From assembly GCA_012511395.1 (NCBI GenBank), contig JAAZGD010000106.1, positions 1 through 15,474 of the forward strand: DNA of 15,474 nt. The letters are read 5' to 3'. Source of the DNA: Clostridiales bacterium. GTDB lineage: Bacteria > Bacillota > Clostridia > Peptostreptococcales > Anaerovoracaceae. A model generated the notes under the pieces. The model saw only the letters and a program-made list of their open reading frames with translations, was not told where the DNA came from and made no database searches. The stretch's first letter is position 1. Each line of letters starts with the position of its first letter. This document shows, in pieces, positions 6,971-13,647 of the stretch. The position numbers and the translations under genes are program-made.

Positions 6971-8398
6971 ATGGGTACTTTAAAAGAAAGAATAATCGGT
7001 ACTGCTCATTTCATTGCGGAGAAGAACCCCAAACAGGCTCCCACAAACAGTGAAGAAGCTTTTTTAAACAATGCTGCACAGGATTTAAAAGAATCGGGAA
7101 AAATTCCCGAAGAATTATACATTAAACACGATGTAAAAAGAGGCTTGAGAAATGCAAACGGCACCGGTGTTGTGGTGGGATTAACCAGAATCGGGGATGT
7201 AATCGGATATAAAATGGATTCTGACGGGAACAAGATTCCAGTCCCGGGGGAGTTGTATTATAGAGGTTATAGTGTTAAAGATCTTGTGACCAGCTGTATA
7301 AAAGAAGATCGCTTCGGTTTTGAAGAGGCTACTTATCTTCTTTTGCTGGGAGAACTCCCTACAGCCGAAGAATTGGATACTTTCAAAAAAATACTGGGGA
7401 TGCACAGGGAACTCCCTGCAAATTTTGCAAGGGACATGATCCTCACTGCGCCTTCAAACAATATAATGAACAAGCTTGCAAGAAGTATACTTGCTCTTTA
7501 TTCCTATGATGATAATCCTGACGACATATCTGTAAATAATGTTCTAAGGCAGTCAGTTGCTTTAATCGGCTTCTTTCCTACCCTTATCTCCTATGGCTAT
7601 CAGGCAAAGAGAAATTATTATCATCAGGAAAGCTTACACCTTCATCACCCTATACCCGAATTAAGCACAGCAGAAAATATTTTAAGGATGTTAAGGGCAG
7701 ACGGTGAATATACGAAGATGGAAGCAAAGCTTCTTGATTTATCCTTAGTTCTTCATGCAGAGCATGGCGGAGGAAACAACTCCACCCTTACCACACACAT
7801 AGTAACCTCCGCTGCCACAGATACGTATTCTGCAATTTCAGCGGCAGTAGGCTCATTGAAGGGGCCAAGACACGGCGGTGCAAATATTTCCGTTATTAAC
7901 ATGATAAATGACCTTAAGGAAAACGTTAAGGACATTACTGACAAAGCTGAAATAGAACAGTATTTACGCGCAATACTTGAATGCAAAGCCAACGATGGCA
8001 CAGGCCTTATTTACGGCCTTGGTCATGCTATCTATACAATATCGGATCCCAGGGCTATCATCTTGAAAACCATGGCAAAAAAGTTAGCTGAATCAAAGGG
8101 TTTGGAAAACGAATTCGCATTGTATGAATACATAGAAAAAATCGCCCCAAAGCTGTATTCCGAAAAGACAGGCAAAGATGTTAACATGCCTGCCAATGTG
8201 GACCTGTATTCAGGTTTTGTCTACAGCGCTTTAAATATTCCTATAGATATAGCAACACCATTGTTTGCTACTGCCAGAGTGGCAGGCTGGTGTGCTCACA
8301 GACTTGAAGAGATTACAGGAGGCGGTAAGCTAATGCGTCCTGCTTACGACAGCATACAGCCCTTAAGAAGTTATGTGCCCATAAACAAGAGAAAATAA
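6971..8398 (+). CDS. gltA: Citrate synthase (Si-type fold), possibly citrate/2-methylcitrate synthase
   Basis: A 475-residue enzyme expected to condense acetyl-CoA and oxaloacetate to citrate, feeding 2-oxoglutarate and glutamate synthesis. The classic fold is visible: GELYYRGYSVKDLV near the N-terminus, the first catalytic histidine region LHAEHGGGNNS (His262/His265), GPRHGGAN with His301, the GLGHAIYTISDPRA segment, and the catalytic aspartate in ANVDLYSG (Asp411). It is somewhat longer than the E. coli enzyme because of an N-terminal extension of about 60 residues. The frame can be extended to a TTG at 6965, but ATG 6971 has AAGGAGG (6957-6963) seven bases upstream and is the better start. 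It is a single-gene transcript, with its own promoter (6879-6907) and a hairpin terminator right after the stop. A 2-methylcitrate activity using propionyl-CoA cannot be excluded from sequence; no prpB or prpD neighbour is present. Confidence 0.93.
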   Translation: MGTLKERIIGTAHFIAEKNPKQAPTNSEEAFLNNAAQDLKESGKIPEELYIKHDVKRGLRNANGTGVVVGLTRIGDVIGYKMDSDGNKIPVPGELYYRGYSVKDLVTSCIKEDRFGFEEATYLLLLGELPTAEELDTFKKILGMHRELPANFARDMILTAPSNNIMNKLARSILALYSYDDNPDDISVNNVLRQSVALIGFFPTLISYGYQAKRNYYHQESLHLHHPIPELSTAENILRMLRADGEYTKMEAKLLDLSLVLHAEHGGGNNSTLTTHIVTSAATDTYSAISAAVGSLKGPRHGGANISVINMINDLKENVKDITDKAEIEQYLRAILECKANDGTGLIYGLGHAIYTISDPRAIILKTMAKKLAESKGLENEFALYEYIEKIAPKLYSEKTGKDVNMPANVDLYSGFVYSALNIPIDIATPLFATARVAGWCAHRLEEITGGGKLMRPAYDSIQPLRSYVPINKRK

Positions 8399-8426
8399 AA
8401 AACCGGCGAAAGCCGGATTTTTTATT
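8397..8426. terminator. Bidirectional rho-independent terminator between gltA and the efflux operon
   Basis: The stem CCGGC-GAAA-GCCGG (8403-8416) is followed on the plus strand by ATTTTTTATT and on the minus strand by TTTTTTATTTT. It can therefore end both citrate synthase and the convergent permease gene, whose stop codon (8422-8424) lies inside the T tract. Confidence 0.9.
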
Positions 8427-9660
8427 CGTATCTTAGAGCCTCAATAGGATCAAGCTTTGCAGCCCTTCTTGCGGGGAAAATTCCAAAGAACAATCCTACT
8501 GCTCCTGAGAATACTACTGCCATCAAAACTACTAAAGGTTGGATAACTACTGAAACGCCGGCTATTTTCATTCCAACAGTTGCTATAACAATGCCCAGCA
8601 CAGTTCCAATTATGCCTCCCATTATGGAAAGGATAACTGCTTCTATGAGAAACTGCGTAAGGATGTCCTTGGTTCTTGCACCAAGAGCCTTTCTTATACC
8701 TATCTCTCTTGTTCTTTCAGTAACTGACACCAGCATAATATTCATTATGCCGATACCTCCCACTACTAAGGATATGGCAGCAATGGTGCCTATGGCTATA
8801 GACAGAACCCCAAGGACCTGGTTCACAGCCTTCTGTTGTCCTTCAGCAGTCTCCGTCATATAAAAACCGGGAGTCTTATCCTTTACTCTCTCCATATACC
8901 TTGAGATATCATCACCCTGCTGCTTAACATCTTTATTTGGGTTCCCGTAAACCTCTATATATGAAGAATATCCATCTCCTGTCAAAAGTGAAGTATAGGG
9001 GGCATAGCCTGTATAGGTGCTCATGCCCATGGCAGCAGACATTTTACTGGCTAAAGTATCTTTCATATAATAGACACCTGTTATTATGAAATCTCTTTCT
9101 CCGCCACTCATGTTTAAGGGCATAATCTCACCTACTACATTTTCACGGCCGTAGAGCTTAAGGGCACATTTTGTGTCTATAACAATCCTATCCTTTTTTC
9201 CTCTTACATCCTGTTCTGAAATCATAGAGCCGTATACTATCTCAATAGTTTTATTAAATTGATCGTATCCTTGATCTATCCCTATCAAAGATATGTCGAT
9301 TTCATTTCTTCCAATCCTTGATCTTCCTTGGTTAAAGGTATAGGGAACTGCATATTTCACATCTTCAGGAAATCTCTTTTTTAAAGCTTCCACATCATCT
9401 ACTGTAAATAGGTCGGAAAAGCCTACACTGTAATCCATGTAAACTTCCATCATCTCAGAATAGTTCACCATTATAAACATGTATGCTTCACCGATGCTTT
9501 CAAATTCATCGCTAACAACCCCCTTTGCAGAAGCTCCTATGGAGGAGATTGAAATCACGGAGCTGATTCCTATTATTATGCCCAGCATGGTTAGAAAGGA
9601 CCTTAAGGAATTTGCTTTAATTGCTGTAATAGCAAGCTTTATATTTTCAAAAAGCAGCAT
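8422..9660 (-). CDS. MacB/FtsX-family ABC transporter permease
   Basis: A 412-residue permease of the MacB/YknZ type. One helix lies near residues 17-40 (FLTMLGIIIGISSVISISSIGA). A large extracytoplasmic MacB_PCD-type domain spans roughly residues 45-280. Three C-terminal FtsX helices follow, starting at VLGVLSIAIGTIAAISLVVGGIGIMN. The conserved cytoplasmic loop VTERTREIGIRKALGAR, which contacts the ATPase, is intact, as is the family ending FPARRAAKLDPIEALRYE. Proteins of this type couple ATP hydrolysis to conformational change for efflux of peptides, antibiotics or lipids; the substrate is unknown here. Its ATG overlaps the ATPase stop by one base (TAATG), with AAAGGAGG upstream, so coupling to the ATPase is expected. 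It is the last gene of the three-gene operon. Confidence 0.93.
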   Translation of the reverse strand: MLLFENIKLAITAIKANSLRSFLTMLGIIIGISSVISISSIGASAKGVVSDEFESIGEAYMFIMVNYSEMMEVYMDYSVGFSDLFTVDDVEALKKRFPEDVKYAVPYTFNQGRSRIGRNEIDISLIGIDQGYDQFNKTIEIVYGSMISEQDVRGKKDRIVIDTKCALKLYGRENVVGEIMPLNMSGGERDFIITGVYYMKDTLASKMSAAMGMSTYTGYAPYTSLLTGDGYSSYIEVYGNPNKDVKQQGDDISRYMERVKDKTPGFYMTETAEGQQKAVNQVLGVLSIAIGTIAAISLVVGGIGIMNIMLVSVTERTREIGIRKALGARTKDILTQFLIEAVILSIMGGIIGTVLGIVIATVGMKIAGVSVVIQPLVVLMAVVFSGAVGLFFGIFPARRAAKLDPIEALRYE

Positions 9661-10367
9661 TAGGAGTTCCCTCCTTTACCTTTAGTCCTCTCATCCCCGG
9701 CTATTTTGCCGTCGTGGAATGTAATTATTCTGTCAGCACATTCTGCTATGCTTCTTTCATGGGTTACTAAAAGGATTGTGGCACCCTTTTCTTTGTTCAG
9801 CCTTGTAAAGATATCCATTATTTCTAAGGAGGTCTTTGAGTCCAGATTTCCTGTAGGCTCATCTGCCAAAAGCAGGGAAGGATCATTTGCCATAGCCCTT
9901 GCAATAGCCACTCTCTGTTTCTGCCCTCCTGAAAGCTCGTTAGGCATATGGTGGCCTCTGTCTGAAAGGCCTACCTCTATAAGAATCTTTCTTGTTCTTT
10001 CTTCTCTTTCTGCCTTTGGGATTTTCGAATAGATCATGGGAAGCTCAATGTTTCTGAAAGCCGATGTTCTGGAAACAAGATTAGAAGACTGAAGAACGAA
10101 GCCCACATATCTATTCCTTATATGTGAAAGCTCATCATCAGTCTTATCCTTTATATTTATTCCTTCAAGAAAGTATTCTCCCGAAGTGGCTCTGTCAAGA
10201 CAGCCTACCACATTCATGAAAGTAGATTTCCCGGACCCTGAAGCTCCTATAATGGCAACAAATTCCCCTCTGTTAACTGTGAGAGAAACCTTATCAAGAG
10301 CCAGCACCTGCTGAACTCCCATGCCGTAAATTTTTGTTAACTCTTCTATTCTTATAGCTTCTGTCAT
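9660..10367 (-). CDS. MacB/LolD-family ABC transporter ATP-binding protein
   Basis: A 235-residue ATPase with all expected motifs: Walker A GASGSGKS (41-48), Q-loop Gln93, signature LSGGQKQR (145-152), Walker B LLLADEP with catalytic Glu170, D-loop NLD (174-176) and H-loop His203. It belongs to the LolD/MacB/YknY group and should power the permease encoded immediately downstream. The start overlaps the adaptor stop by one base (TAATG), and its own stop overlaps the permease start in the same way. Only a weak AAGAGAAG precedes the ATG, so its translation probably relies on re-initiation after the adaptor. No key residue is missing. Confidence 0.95.
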   Translation of the reverse strand: MTEAIRIEELTKIYGMGVQQVLALDKVSLTVNRGEFVAIIGASGSGKSTFMNVVGCLDRATSGEYFLEGINIKDKTDDELSHIRNRYVGFVLQSSNLVSRTSAFRNIELPMIYSKIPKAEREERTRKILIEVGLSDRGHHMPNELSGGQKQRVAIARAMANDPSLLLADEPTGNLDSKTSLEIMDIFTRLNKEKGATILLVTHERSIAECADRIITFHDGKIAGDERTKGKGGNS

Positions 10368-11422
10368 TACTTCTCTTTTCTTAGCTTGTTAAGATCAAAG
10401 GCTTGACCCTGATCCTCTAGAGTATCAGGAGCATTGAGGACAACCTGGTCGCCTAAAACAAGCTTTGTCCCTTTAACCTCAATACTAAAATCTCCTTCCA
10501 CGCCTAAGGTTACAGGTGTTTTGCTTACGATTCCATCTTTAAAAACGAAAACAAAGGCTTCTTTAGTTACAGGATCTTCCATAACGCTGACTATAGGAAC
10601 CGATACCACATTGTTGGCTTCTGCAAGTAACAATTCAGCCTTTGCAGTTACTCCCGAAAGAAGCCCTGAGTCTTCCTTGTTTATTAATACCATTACAGGC
10701 ACAACCCTCTCCTGTGAAGTCATATCCTTCTGTTCTCCCGATAATGATATGCTTTCCACCACACCGGAAAGCTTTCTGTCACCTAAAACCTCCGAGGTGA
10801 TTATTACCCTTTGACCCACCTTAACCTTGGATATGCTGTACTCATTTATCTTAACTTCCATCTTTAAGGAAGATAAATCCTCCACAACTATTAAAGGGTT
10901 TGTCCCTGATATATATGTCCCTTCATCCTGAGACACTCTTGTTACAGTTCCTTCAAAGGGGCTCTTTAATGTAATGTTGCCTGACATCAAAAGAGCGTTT
11001 TCATAAGCACCCTTTGCTCTCAAGTAATCTGCCCTGCTGATGGCACCTTCCTTGTAAAGAGTTTGAGCAGCCATATACTCAAGCCTGGCGCTTTCTGTCA
11101 AGCTGGCAGAGCCCTGCTGAGGTTGGACTCCCGATACAAGCTTTGCAAGGACCTGATCCTTTTTGACCATATCTCCCTCTCTTACTAAAAGCTCCTTCAC
11201 CTGATATCCTATAGCTCCTGCCAATTCAGCTCTCGTCTCCCCTGTAACGGTGCCTTTTACCACAATGGTTTCTTTTACATCTGTCACTTCCACAGTGCCT
11301 AAAGTAACAGGCACTCCTTGAGGAATTCCCGACAGAACCCCTGTCATCTTCAATACTATTGCCAAAACTAAAGCTATGGCCAGTATCCCTAAAGGTATGA
11401 TGAATTTCTTCTTACTTTTCAT
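10367..11422 (-). CDS. Membrane-fusion (HlyD/MacA-like) efflux adaptor subunit
   Basis: A 351-residue adaptor anchored by one N-terminal helix (residues about 7-24) after a basic KSKKK start, with no lipobox cysteine. Two lipoyl-like halves are visible (about 71-95, GYQVKELLVREGDMVKKDQVL; and 149-175, NITLKSPFEGTVTRVSQDEG). They flank a short helical segment at 107-146 containing the familiar YKEGAISRADYLRAK. A beta-barrel and membrane-proximal domain follow (from about residue 180). It should link the MacB-type permease and ATPase outside the membrane, like YknX in Bacillus. It is the first gene of the operon; AGGAG lies 8 bp before the ATG, and an extended -10 promoter lies just upstream. 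The short hairpin suits a cell without an outer-membrane channel to dock with. Confidence 0.9.
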   Translation of the reverse strand: MKSKKKFIIPLGILAIALVLAIVLKMTGVLSGIPQGVPVTLGTVEVTDVKETIVVKGTVTGETRAELAGAIGYQVKELLVREGDMVKKDQVLAKLVSGVQPQQGSASLTESARLEYMAAQTLYKEGAISRADYLRAKGAYENALLMSGNITLKSPFEGTVTRVSQDEGTYISGTNPLIVVEDLSSLKMEVKINEYSISKVKVGQRVIITSEVLGDRKLSGVVESISLSGEQKDMTSQERVVPVMVLINKEDSGLLSGVTAKAELLLAEANNVVSVPIVSVMEDPVTKEAFVFVFKDGIVSKTPVTLGVEGDFSIEVKGTKLVLGDQVVLNAPDTLEDQGQAFDLNKLRKEK

Positions 11423-11466
11423 AAACTTGTCTCCTGTGGTTTAAGGTCCATATATTTTACCCAAAC

Positions 11467-11475
11467 ATTATATCA
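11467..11475 (-). promoter_or_regulatory. Extended -10 promoter for the efflux operon
   Basis: On the minus strand the sequence reads TGA-TATAAT (11467-11475): a perfect -10 preceded by TG. The -35 at 17 bp spacing would be GTCCTT, which is poor and sits in the end of the upstream terminator. A start near 11460 gives a leader of about 38 nt to the ATG at 11422, with AGGAG well placed. Confidence 0.65.
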
Positions 11476-11484
11476 CAGTCTTTT

Positions 11485-11515
11485 AAAAAAAGGACACGCT
11501 CTGAAAAGCGCGTCC
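11485..11515 (-). terminator. Rho-independent terminator for the NSS transporter gene
   Basis: Read on the minus strand, a 9-bp stem GGACGCGCT / AGCGTGTCC (one G-U pair in RNA) closes a 6-nt loop and is followed directly by seven T. It lies 22 bp after the transporter stop. It should insulate the efflux operon promoter located just downstream. Confidence 0.92.
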
Positions 11516-11537
11516 CTTAAGTATAGCCTTATAATTC

Positions 11538-12935
11538 CTAGAAGAGTCCCCATCCGAAGAAGCCGTTTAGCTGTCCAATAAGGATGAACACCATTCCAAG
11601 GGGTGCTATGTATCTGAAGCAAACCATAGCAAAAGTCTTTCCGGACCATTTGTGACCGCTTGCGGTAATTTCATCCTCCATCCAATCAGGCCCCAGCTTC
11701 CATCCAATTATTAAGGACATAGCTAAAGCTCCAAGAGGCATCATGATACCTTCAGAGAAGAGGTCAAAGAAATCAAGCCAGATGAATCCTAAAGGCATTG
11801 GAAGTCCGTTTGAGCCAAGTCCATCTGCTGCAACGATTATTGCTAATGCGAAGATACCTACAGAACACCATAATGTTGCCATATGTCTGTTTGGCTCTTT
11901 CCCTTTTGCAATTGCTTTGTCAATAAATGTAGCAGTTGCAACTTCAAGAAGTGAAATAGCAGATGATATAGCAGCTAATACTATGAAGAGATAGAACAGG
12001 AATCCAAAGATTGGACCGATTCCTCCCATAGCAGCAAATACTCCCTGTAATGTAACGAAGAGAAGTCCTGGGCCACCGCCTGGTTCCATACCGAATGCAA
12101 ATACTGCAGGCATTACAGCCATTCCAGCCATAACAGCTACAAGAGTGTCAAGGAAAGGAATCATAATAGCATTCTTTTCAATGTTCTCTTTCTTTTGAAG
12201 GTATGATCCATAAGTAATCATACATCCCATACCAAGTGATAATGAGAAGAACATCTGTCCTCCTGCACGACCTAGTACTGTAATCCAGCCTGTTCCGTTA
12301 AATACCTCAAAGTTTGGTTTGAACATAAATGCCAACCCTTCCATTGCTCCCGGTAATGTTAAGGAACGAAGGATAGCAATTAATAACAGTACAAAAAGTG
12401 CAGGCATAGCTATTACGGAGAATGCCTCAATACCCTTCTGAACGCCTCCTCTAACAATAAGATAGGTAATAAGCAGGAATATGAAAGTGTAGATGATGCC
12501 CTGTACAGGCTGAACCAAGAAATTTCCGAAAAATGCACCGCTGTCCATTCCGGCAACACCCCAGCTTGCGTGGAAAAAGTCTCCAAGATTGGCTACCATG
12601 TACTTGATGGCATATCCGCCAAGTACTGTGTAGAATGACATGATCAGGAAAGGACATATAGTACCCATCCAACCAATCCACGCATAATTTGCGCTTAAGT
12701 CTTGGTAAGCAGCAAGAACACCTTTTCCTGTCTTACGTCCAATAACTAACTCGCCTAGCATGATAACGAAGCCCACAAGCACCGCTAGCACCAGATAAAT
12801 CAGCAGGAAAGCAAAGCCTCCGCTGATACCCATTTTGTAGGGAAATCCCCAGATATTTCCAAGGCCTACTGCAGATCCTACAGCCGCCATCAGGAACCCG
12901 AAATTACTTCCCCATTGTCCTTTTTTACTGTCCAT
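11538..12935 (-). CDS. Neurotransmitter:sodium symporter (NSS/SNF) family transporter
   Basis: A 465-residue integral membrane protein of the LeuT-fold NSS family, expected to take up an amino acid or related amine with Na+. Helix 1 aligns without gaps to my recollection of LeuT residues 8-43: Trp8, GSAVGLGN with sodium-ligand Asn27, then FPY and GGFAF. The helix 8 stretch AAISSAISLLEV supplies the usual Ser-Ser of the second sodium site. Helix 10 keeps the LDxxD acidic pair (Asp388, Asp391). The extracellular gate arginine of LeuT (Arg30) is replaced by Gly30 in NIWGFPY. The length and the end at GQLNGFFGWGLF suggest 11-12 helices. AAAGGAGG lies 8 bp before the ATG. It is a single-gene transcript between promoter 13006-13034 and terminator 11485-11515. 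The substrate cannot be read from the sequence. Confidence 0.94.
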   Translation of the reverse strand: MDSKKGQWGSNFGFLMAAVGSAVGLGNIWGFPYKMGISGGFAFLLIYLVLAVLVGFVIMLGELVIGRKTGKGVLAAYQDLSANYAWIGWMGTICPFLIMSFYTVLGGYAIKYMVANLGDFFHASWGVAGMDSGAFFGNFLVQPVQGIIYTFIFLLITYLIVRGGVQKGIEAFSVIAMPALFVLLLIAILRSLTLPGAMEGLAFMFKPNFEVFNGTGWITVLGRAGGQMFFSLSLGMGCMITYGSYLQKKENIEKNAIMIPFLDTLVAVMAGMAVMPAVFAFGMEPGGGPGLLFVTLQGVFAAMGGIGPIFGFLFYLFIVLAAISSAISLLEVATATFIDKAIAKGKEPNRHMATLWCSVGIFALAIIVAADGLGSNGLPMPLGFIWLDFFDLFSEGIMMPLGALAMSLIIGWKLGPDWMEDEITASGHKWSGKTFAMVCFRYIAPLGMVFILIGQLNGFFGWGLF

Positions 12936-12986
12936 GGGAATAACCTCCTTTAATCGTTATTCTCTTAATATAAAGATATGATTGCT

Positions 12987-12999
12987 GTGAAAAAATCAC
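12987..12999 (-). other. Small inverted repeat at the predicted 5' end of the NSS mRNA
   Basis: GTGA and TCAC flank a 5-nt A/T spacer at the predicted transcription start (about 12999). It could form a small 5' hairpin or be a binding half-site. The stem is only 4 bp, so it may be chance. Confidence 0.2.
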
Positions 13000-13005
13000 T
13001 AATTT

Positions 13006-13034
13006 ACTATACTTGATAAGCCACCCTATGTCAA
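13006..13034 (-). promoter_or_regulatory. Sigma-A-type promoter for the NSS transporter
   Basis: On the minus strand, a perfect -35 TTGACA (13029-13034) is followed after 17 bp by TATAGT (13006-13011). The start near 12999 gives a leader of about 64 nt to the ATG at 12935. That is too short for a T-box or other large riboswitch. Confidence 0.88.
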
Positions 13035-13095
13035 GAAGAGAAATTGTGATTTACTACAAATGATAGGATATTTTTTTGTATTATTCTACTAACTC

Positions 13096-13124
13096 TTGAT
13101 AGATCCTCCCCTCCTGTATATAAT
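13096..13124 (+). promoter_or_regulatory. Sigma-A-type promoter for ybaK-like gene
   Basis: The -35 TTGATA (13096-13101) and a perfect -10 TATAAT (13119-13124) are 17 bp apart. Transcription should start near 13131, leaving a leader of about 22 nt with AGAGAGG (13137-13143) before the ATG at 13153. Confidence 0.85.
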
Positions 13125-13152
13125 ATCTCTTTGGAAAGAGAGGCAAAAAATA

Positions 13153-13632
13153 ATGGGCGTATCAAAAGTAAGAGACTACCTTGAAAACATGGGATTCTCA
13201 GGAGAGATTATTGAATTTGATGTAGGGACAGAAACAGTGGAGCTGGCAGCGGCAGCTTTAGGCACTGAGCCTGCCAGAATATGCAAAACCATGTCCTTCC
13301 AGGCAGATGAAGGTTGCATACTGATTCAGACGGCAGGGGATACTAAAATAAGCAACTCAAAGTTTAAACAGCTGTTCGGATTTAAAGCAAAAATGCTGCC
13401 CCCTGATTTAGTCCTCCACTATACAGGTCATCCTGTGGGAGGAGTATGCGCTTTTAATATAGATAATGAAGAAGTGAAGATATATTCAGATATATCCATG
13501 AAAAGATTTGATGTTCTATATCCTGCTGCGGGAACGGGTAACAGCGCCATTAAAATGACGCCGGATGAACTTTTCAAATATAGCAAGTCCATGGAATGGA
13601 TAGATGTATGCAATCTAAAAGCCCCCTTGTAA
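13153..13632 (+). CDS. ybaK: YbaK/EbsC-family aminoacyl-tRNA deacylase
   Basis: A 159-residue single-domain protein of the YbaK/ProX editing family, which hydrolyses mischarged tRNA in trans (classically Cys-tRNA(Pro) or Ala-tRNA(Pro)). The family lysine is Lys45 in ARICKTMSF. Other conserved stretches are GDTKISNSKFK and the substrate-loop glycines in GHPVGGVCAF, followed by a C-terminal strand containing GTGNSAIKMTPDEL. The open frame extends to a TTG at 13096, but that TTG is part of the -35 element, so the real start must be ATG 13153, with AGAGAGG nine bases upstream. It is divergent from the NSS transporter and convergent with nifJ. Its TAA stop lies in the loop of the terminator hairpin. 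The exact editing specificity is not deducible; it could also belong to a general YbaK-like subgroup rather than true YbaK. Confidence 0.88.
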   Translation: MGVSKVRDYLENMGFSGEIIEFDVGTETVELAAAALGTEPARICKTMSFQADEGCILIQTAGDTKISNSKFKQLFGFKAKMLPPDLVLHYTGHPVGGVCAFNIDNEEVKIYSDISMKRFDVLYPAAGTGNSAIKMTPDELFKYSKSMEWIDVCNLKAPL

Positions 13633-13647
13633 GGGGGCCGATTTTTT
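13621..13647. terminator. Shared rho-independent terminator of ybaK-like gene and nifJ
   Basis: The stem GCCCCCT-TGTA-AGGGGGC (13621-13638) is followed by a six-T run (13642-13647) on the plus strand. On the minus strand it is followed by only TTTT and then mixed sequence, so it is stronger for ybaK. The stem overlaps the last codons and stop of ybaK; the nifJ stop (13646-13648) lies in the T tract. Confidence 0.88.

Noticed and set aside
7483..7492. Perfect palindrome AAGTATACTT resembling the operator-like sites upstream
   Set aside because: It lies in the middle of the citrate synthase coding region, where codon content explains it; it shows that GTATAC palindromes arise by chance here.
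10434..10814. Plus-strand open frame of 126 codons inside the efflux adaptor gene
   Set aside because: It is antisense to the adaptor beta-barrel region, with a Thr/Ser-rich composition typical of a shadow frame.
12936..13005. T-box or riboswitch upstream of the NSS transporter
   Set aside because: The predicted leader is only about 64 nt and contains no specifier-loop or antiterminator structure that I can see.
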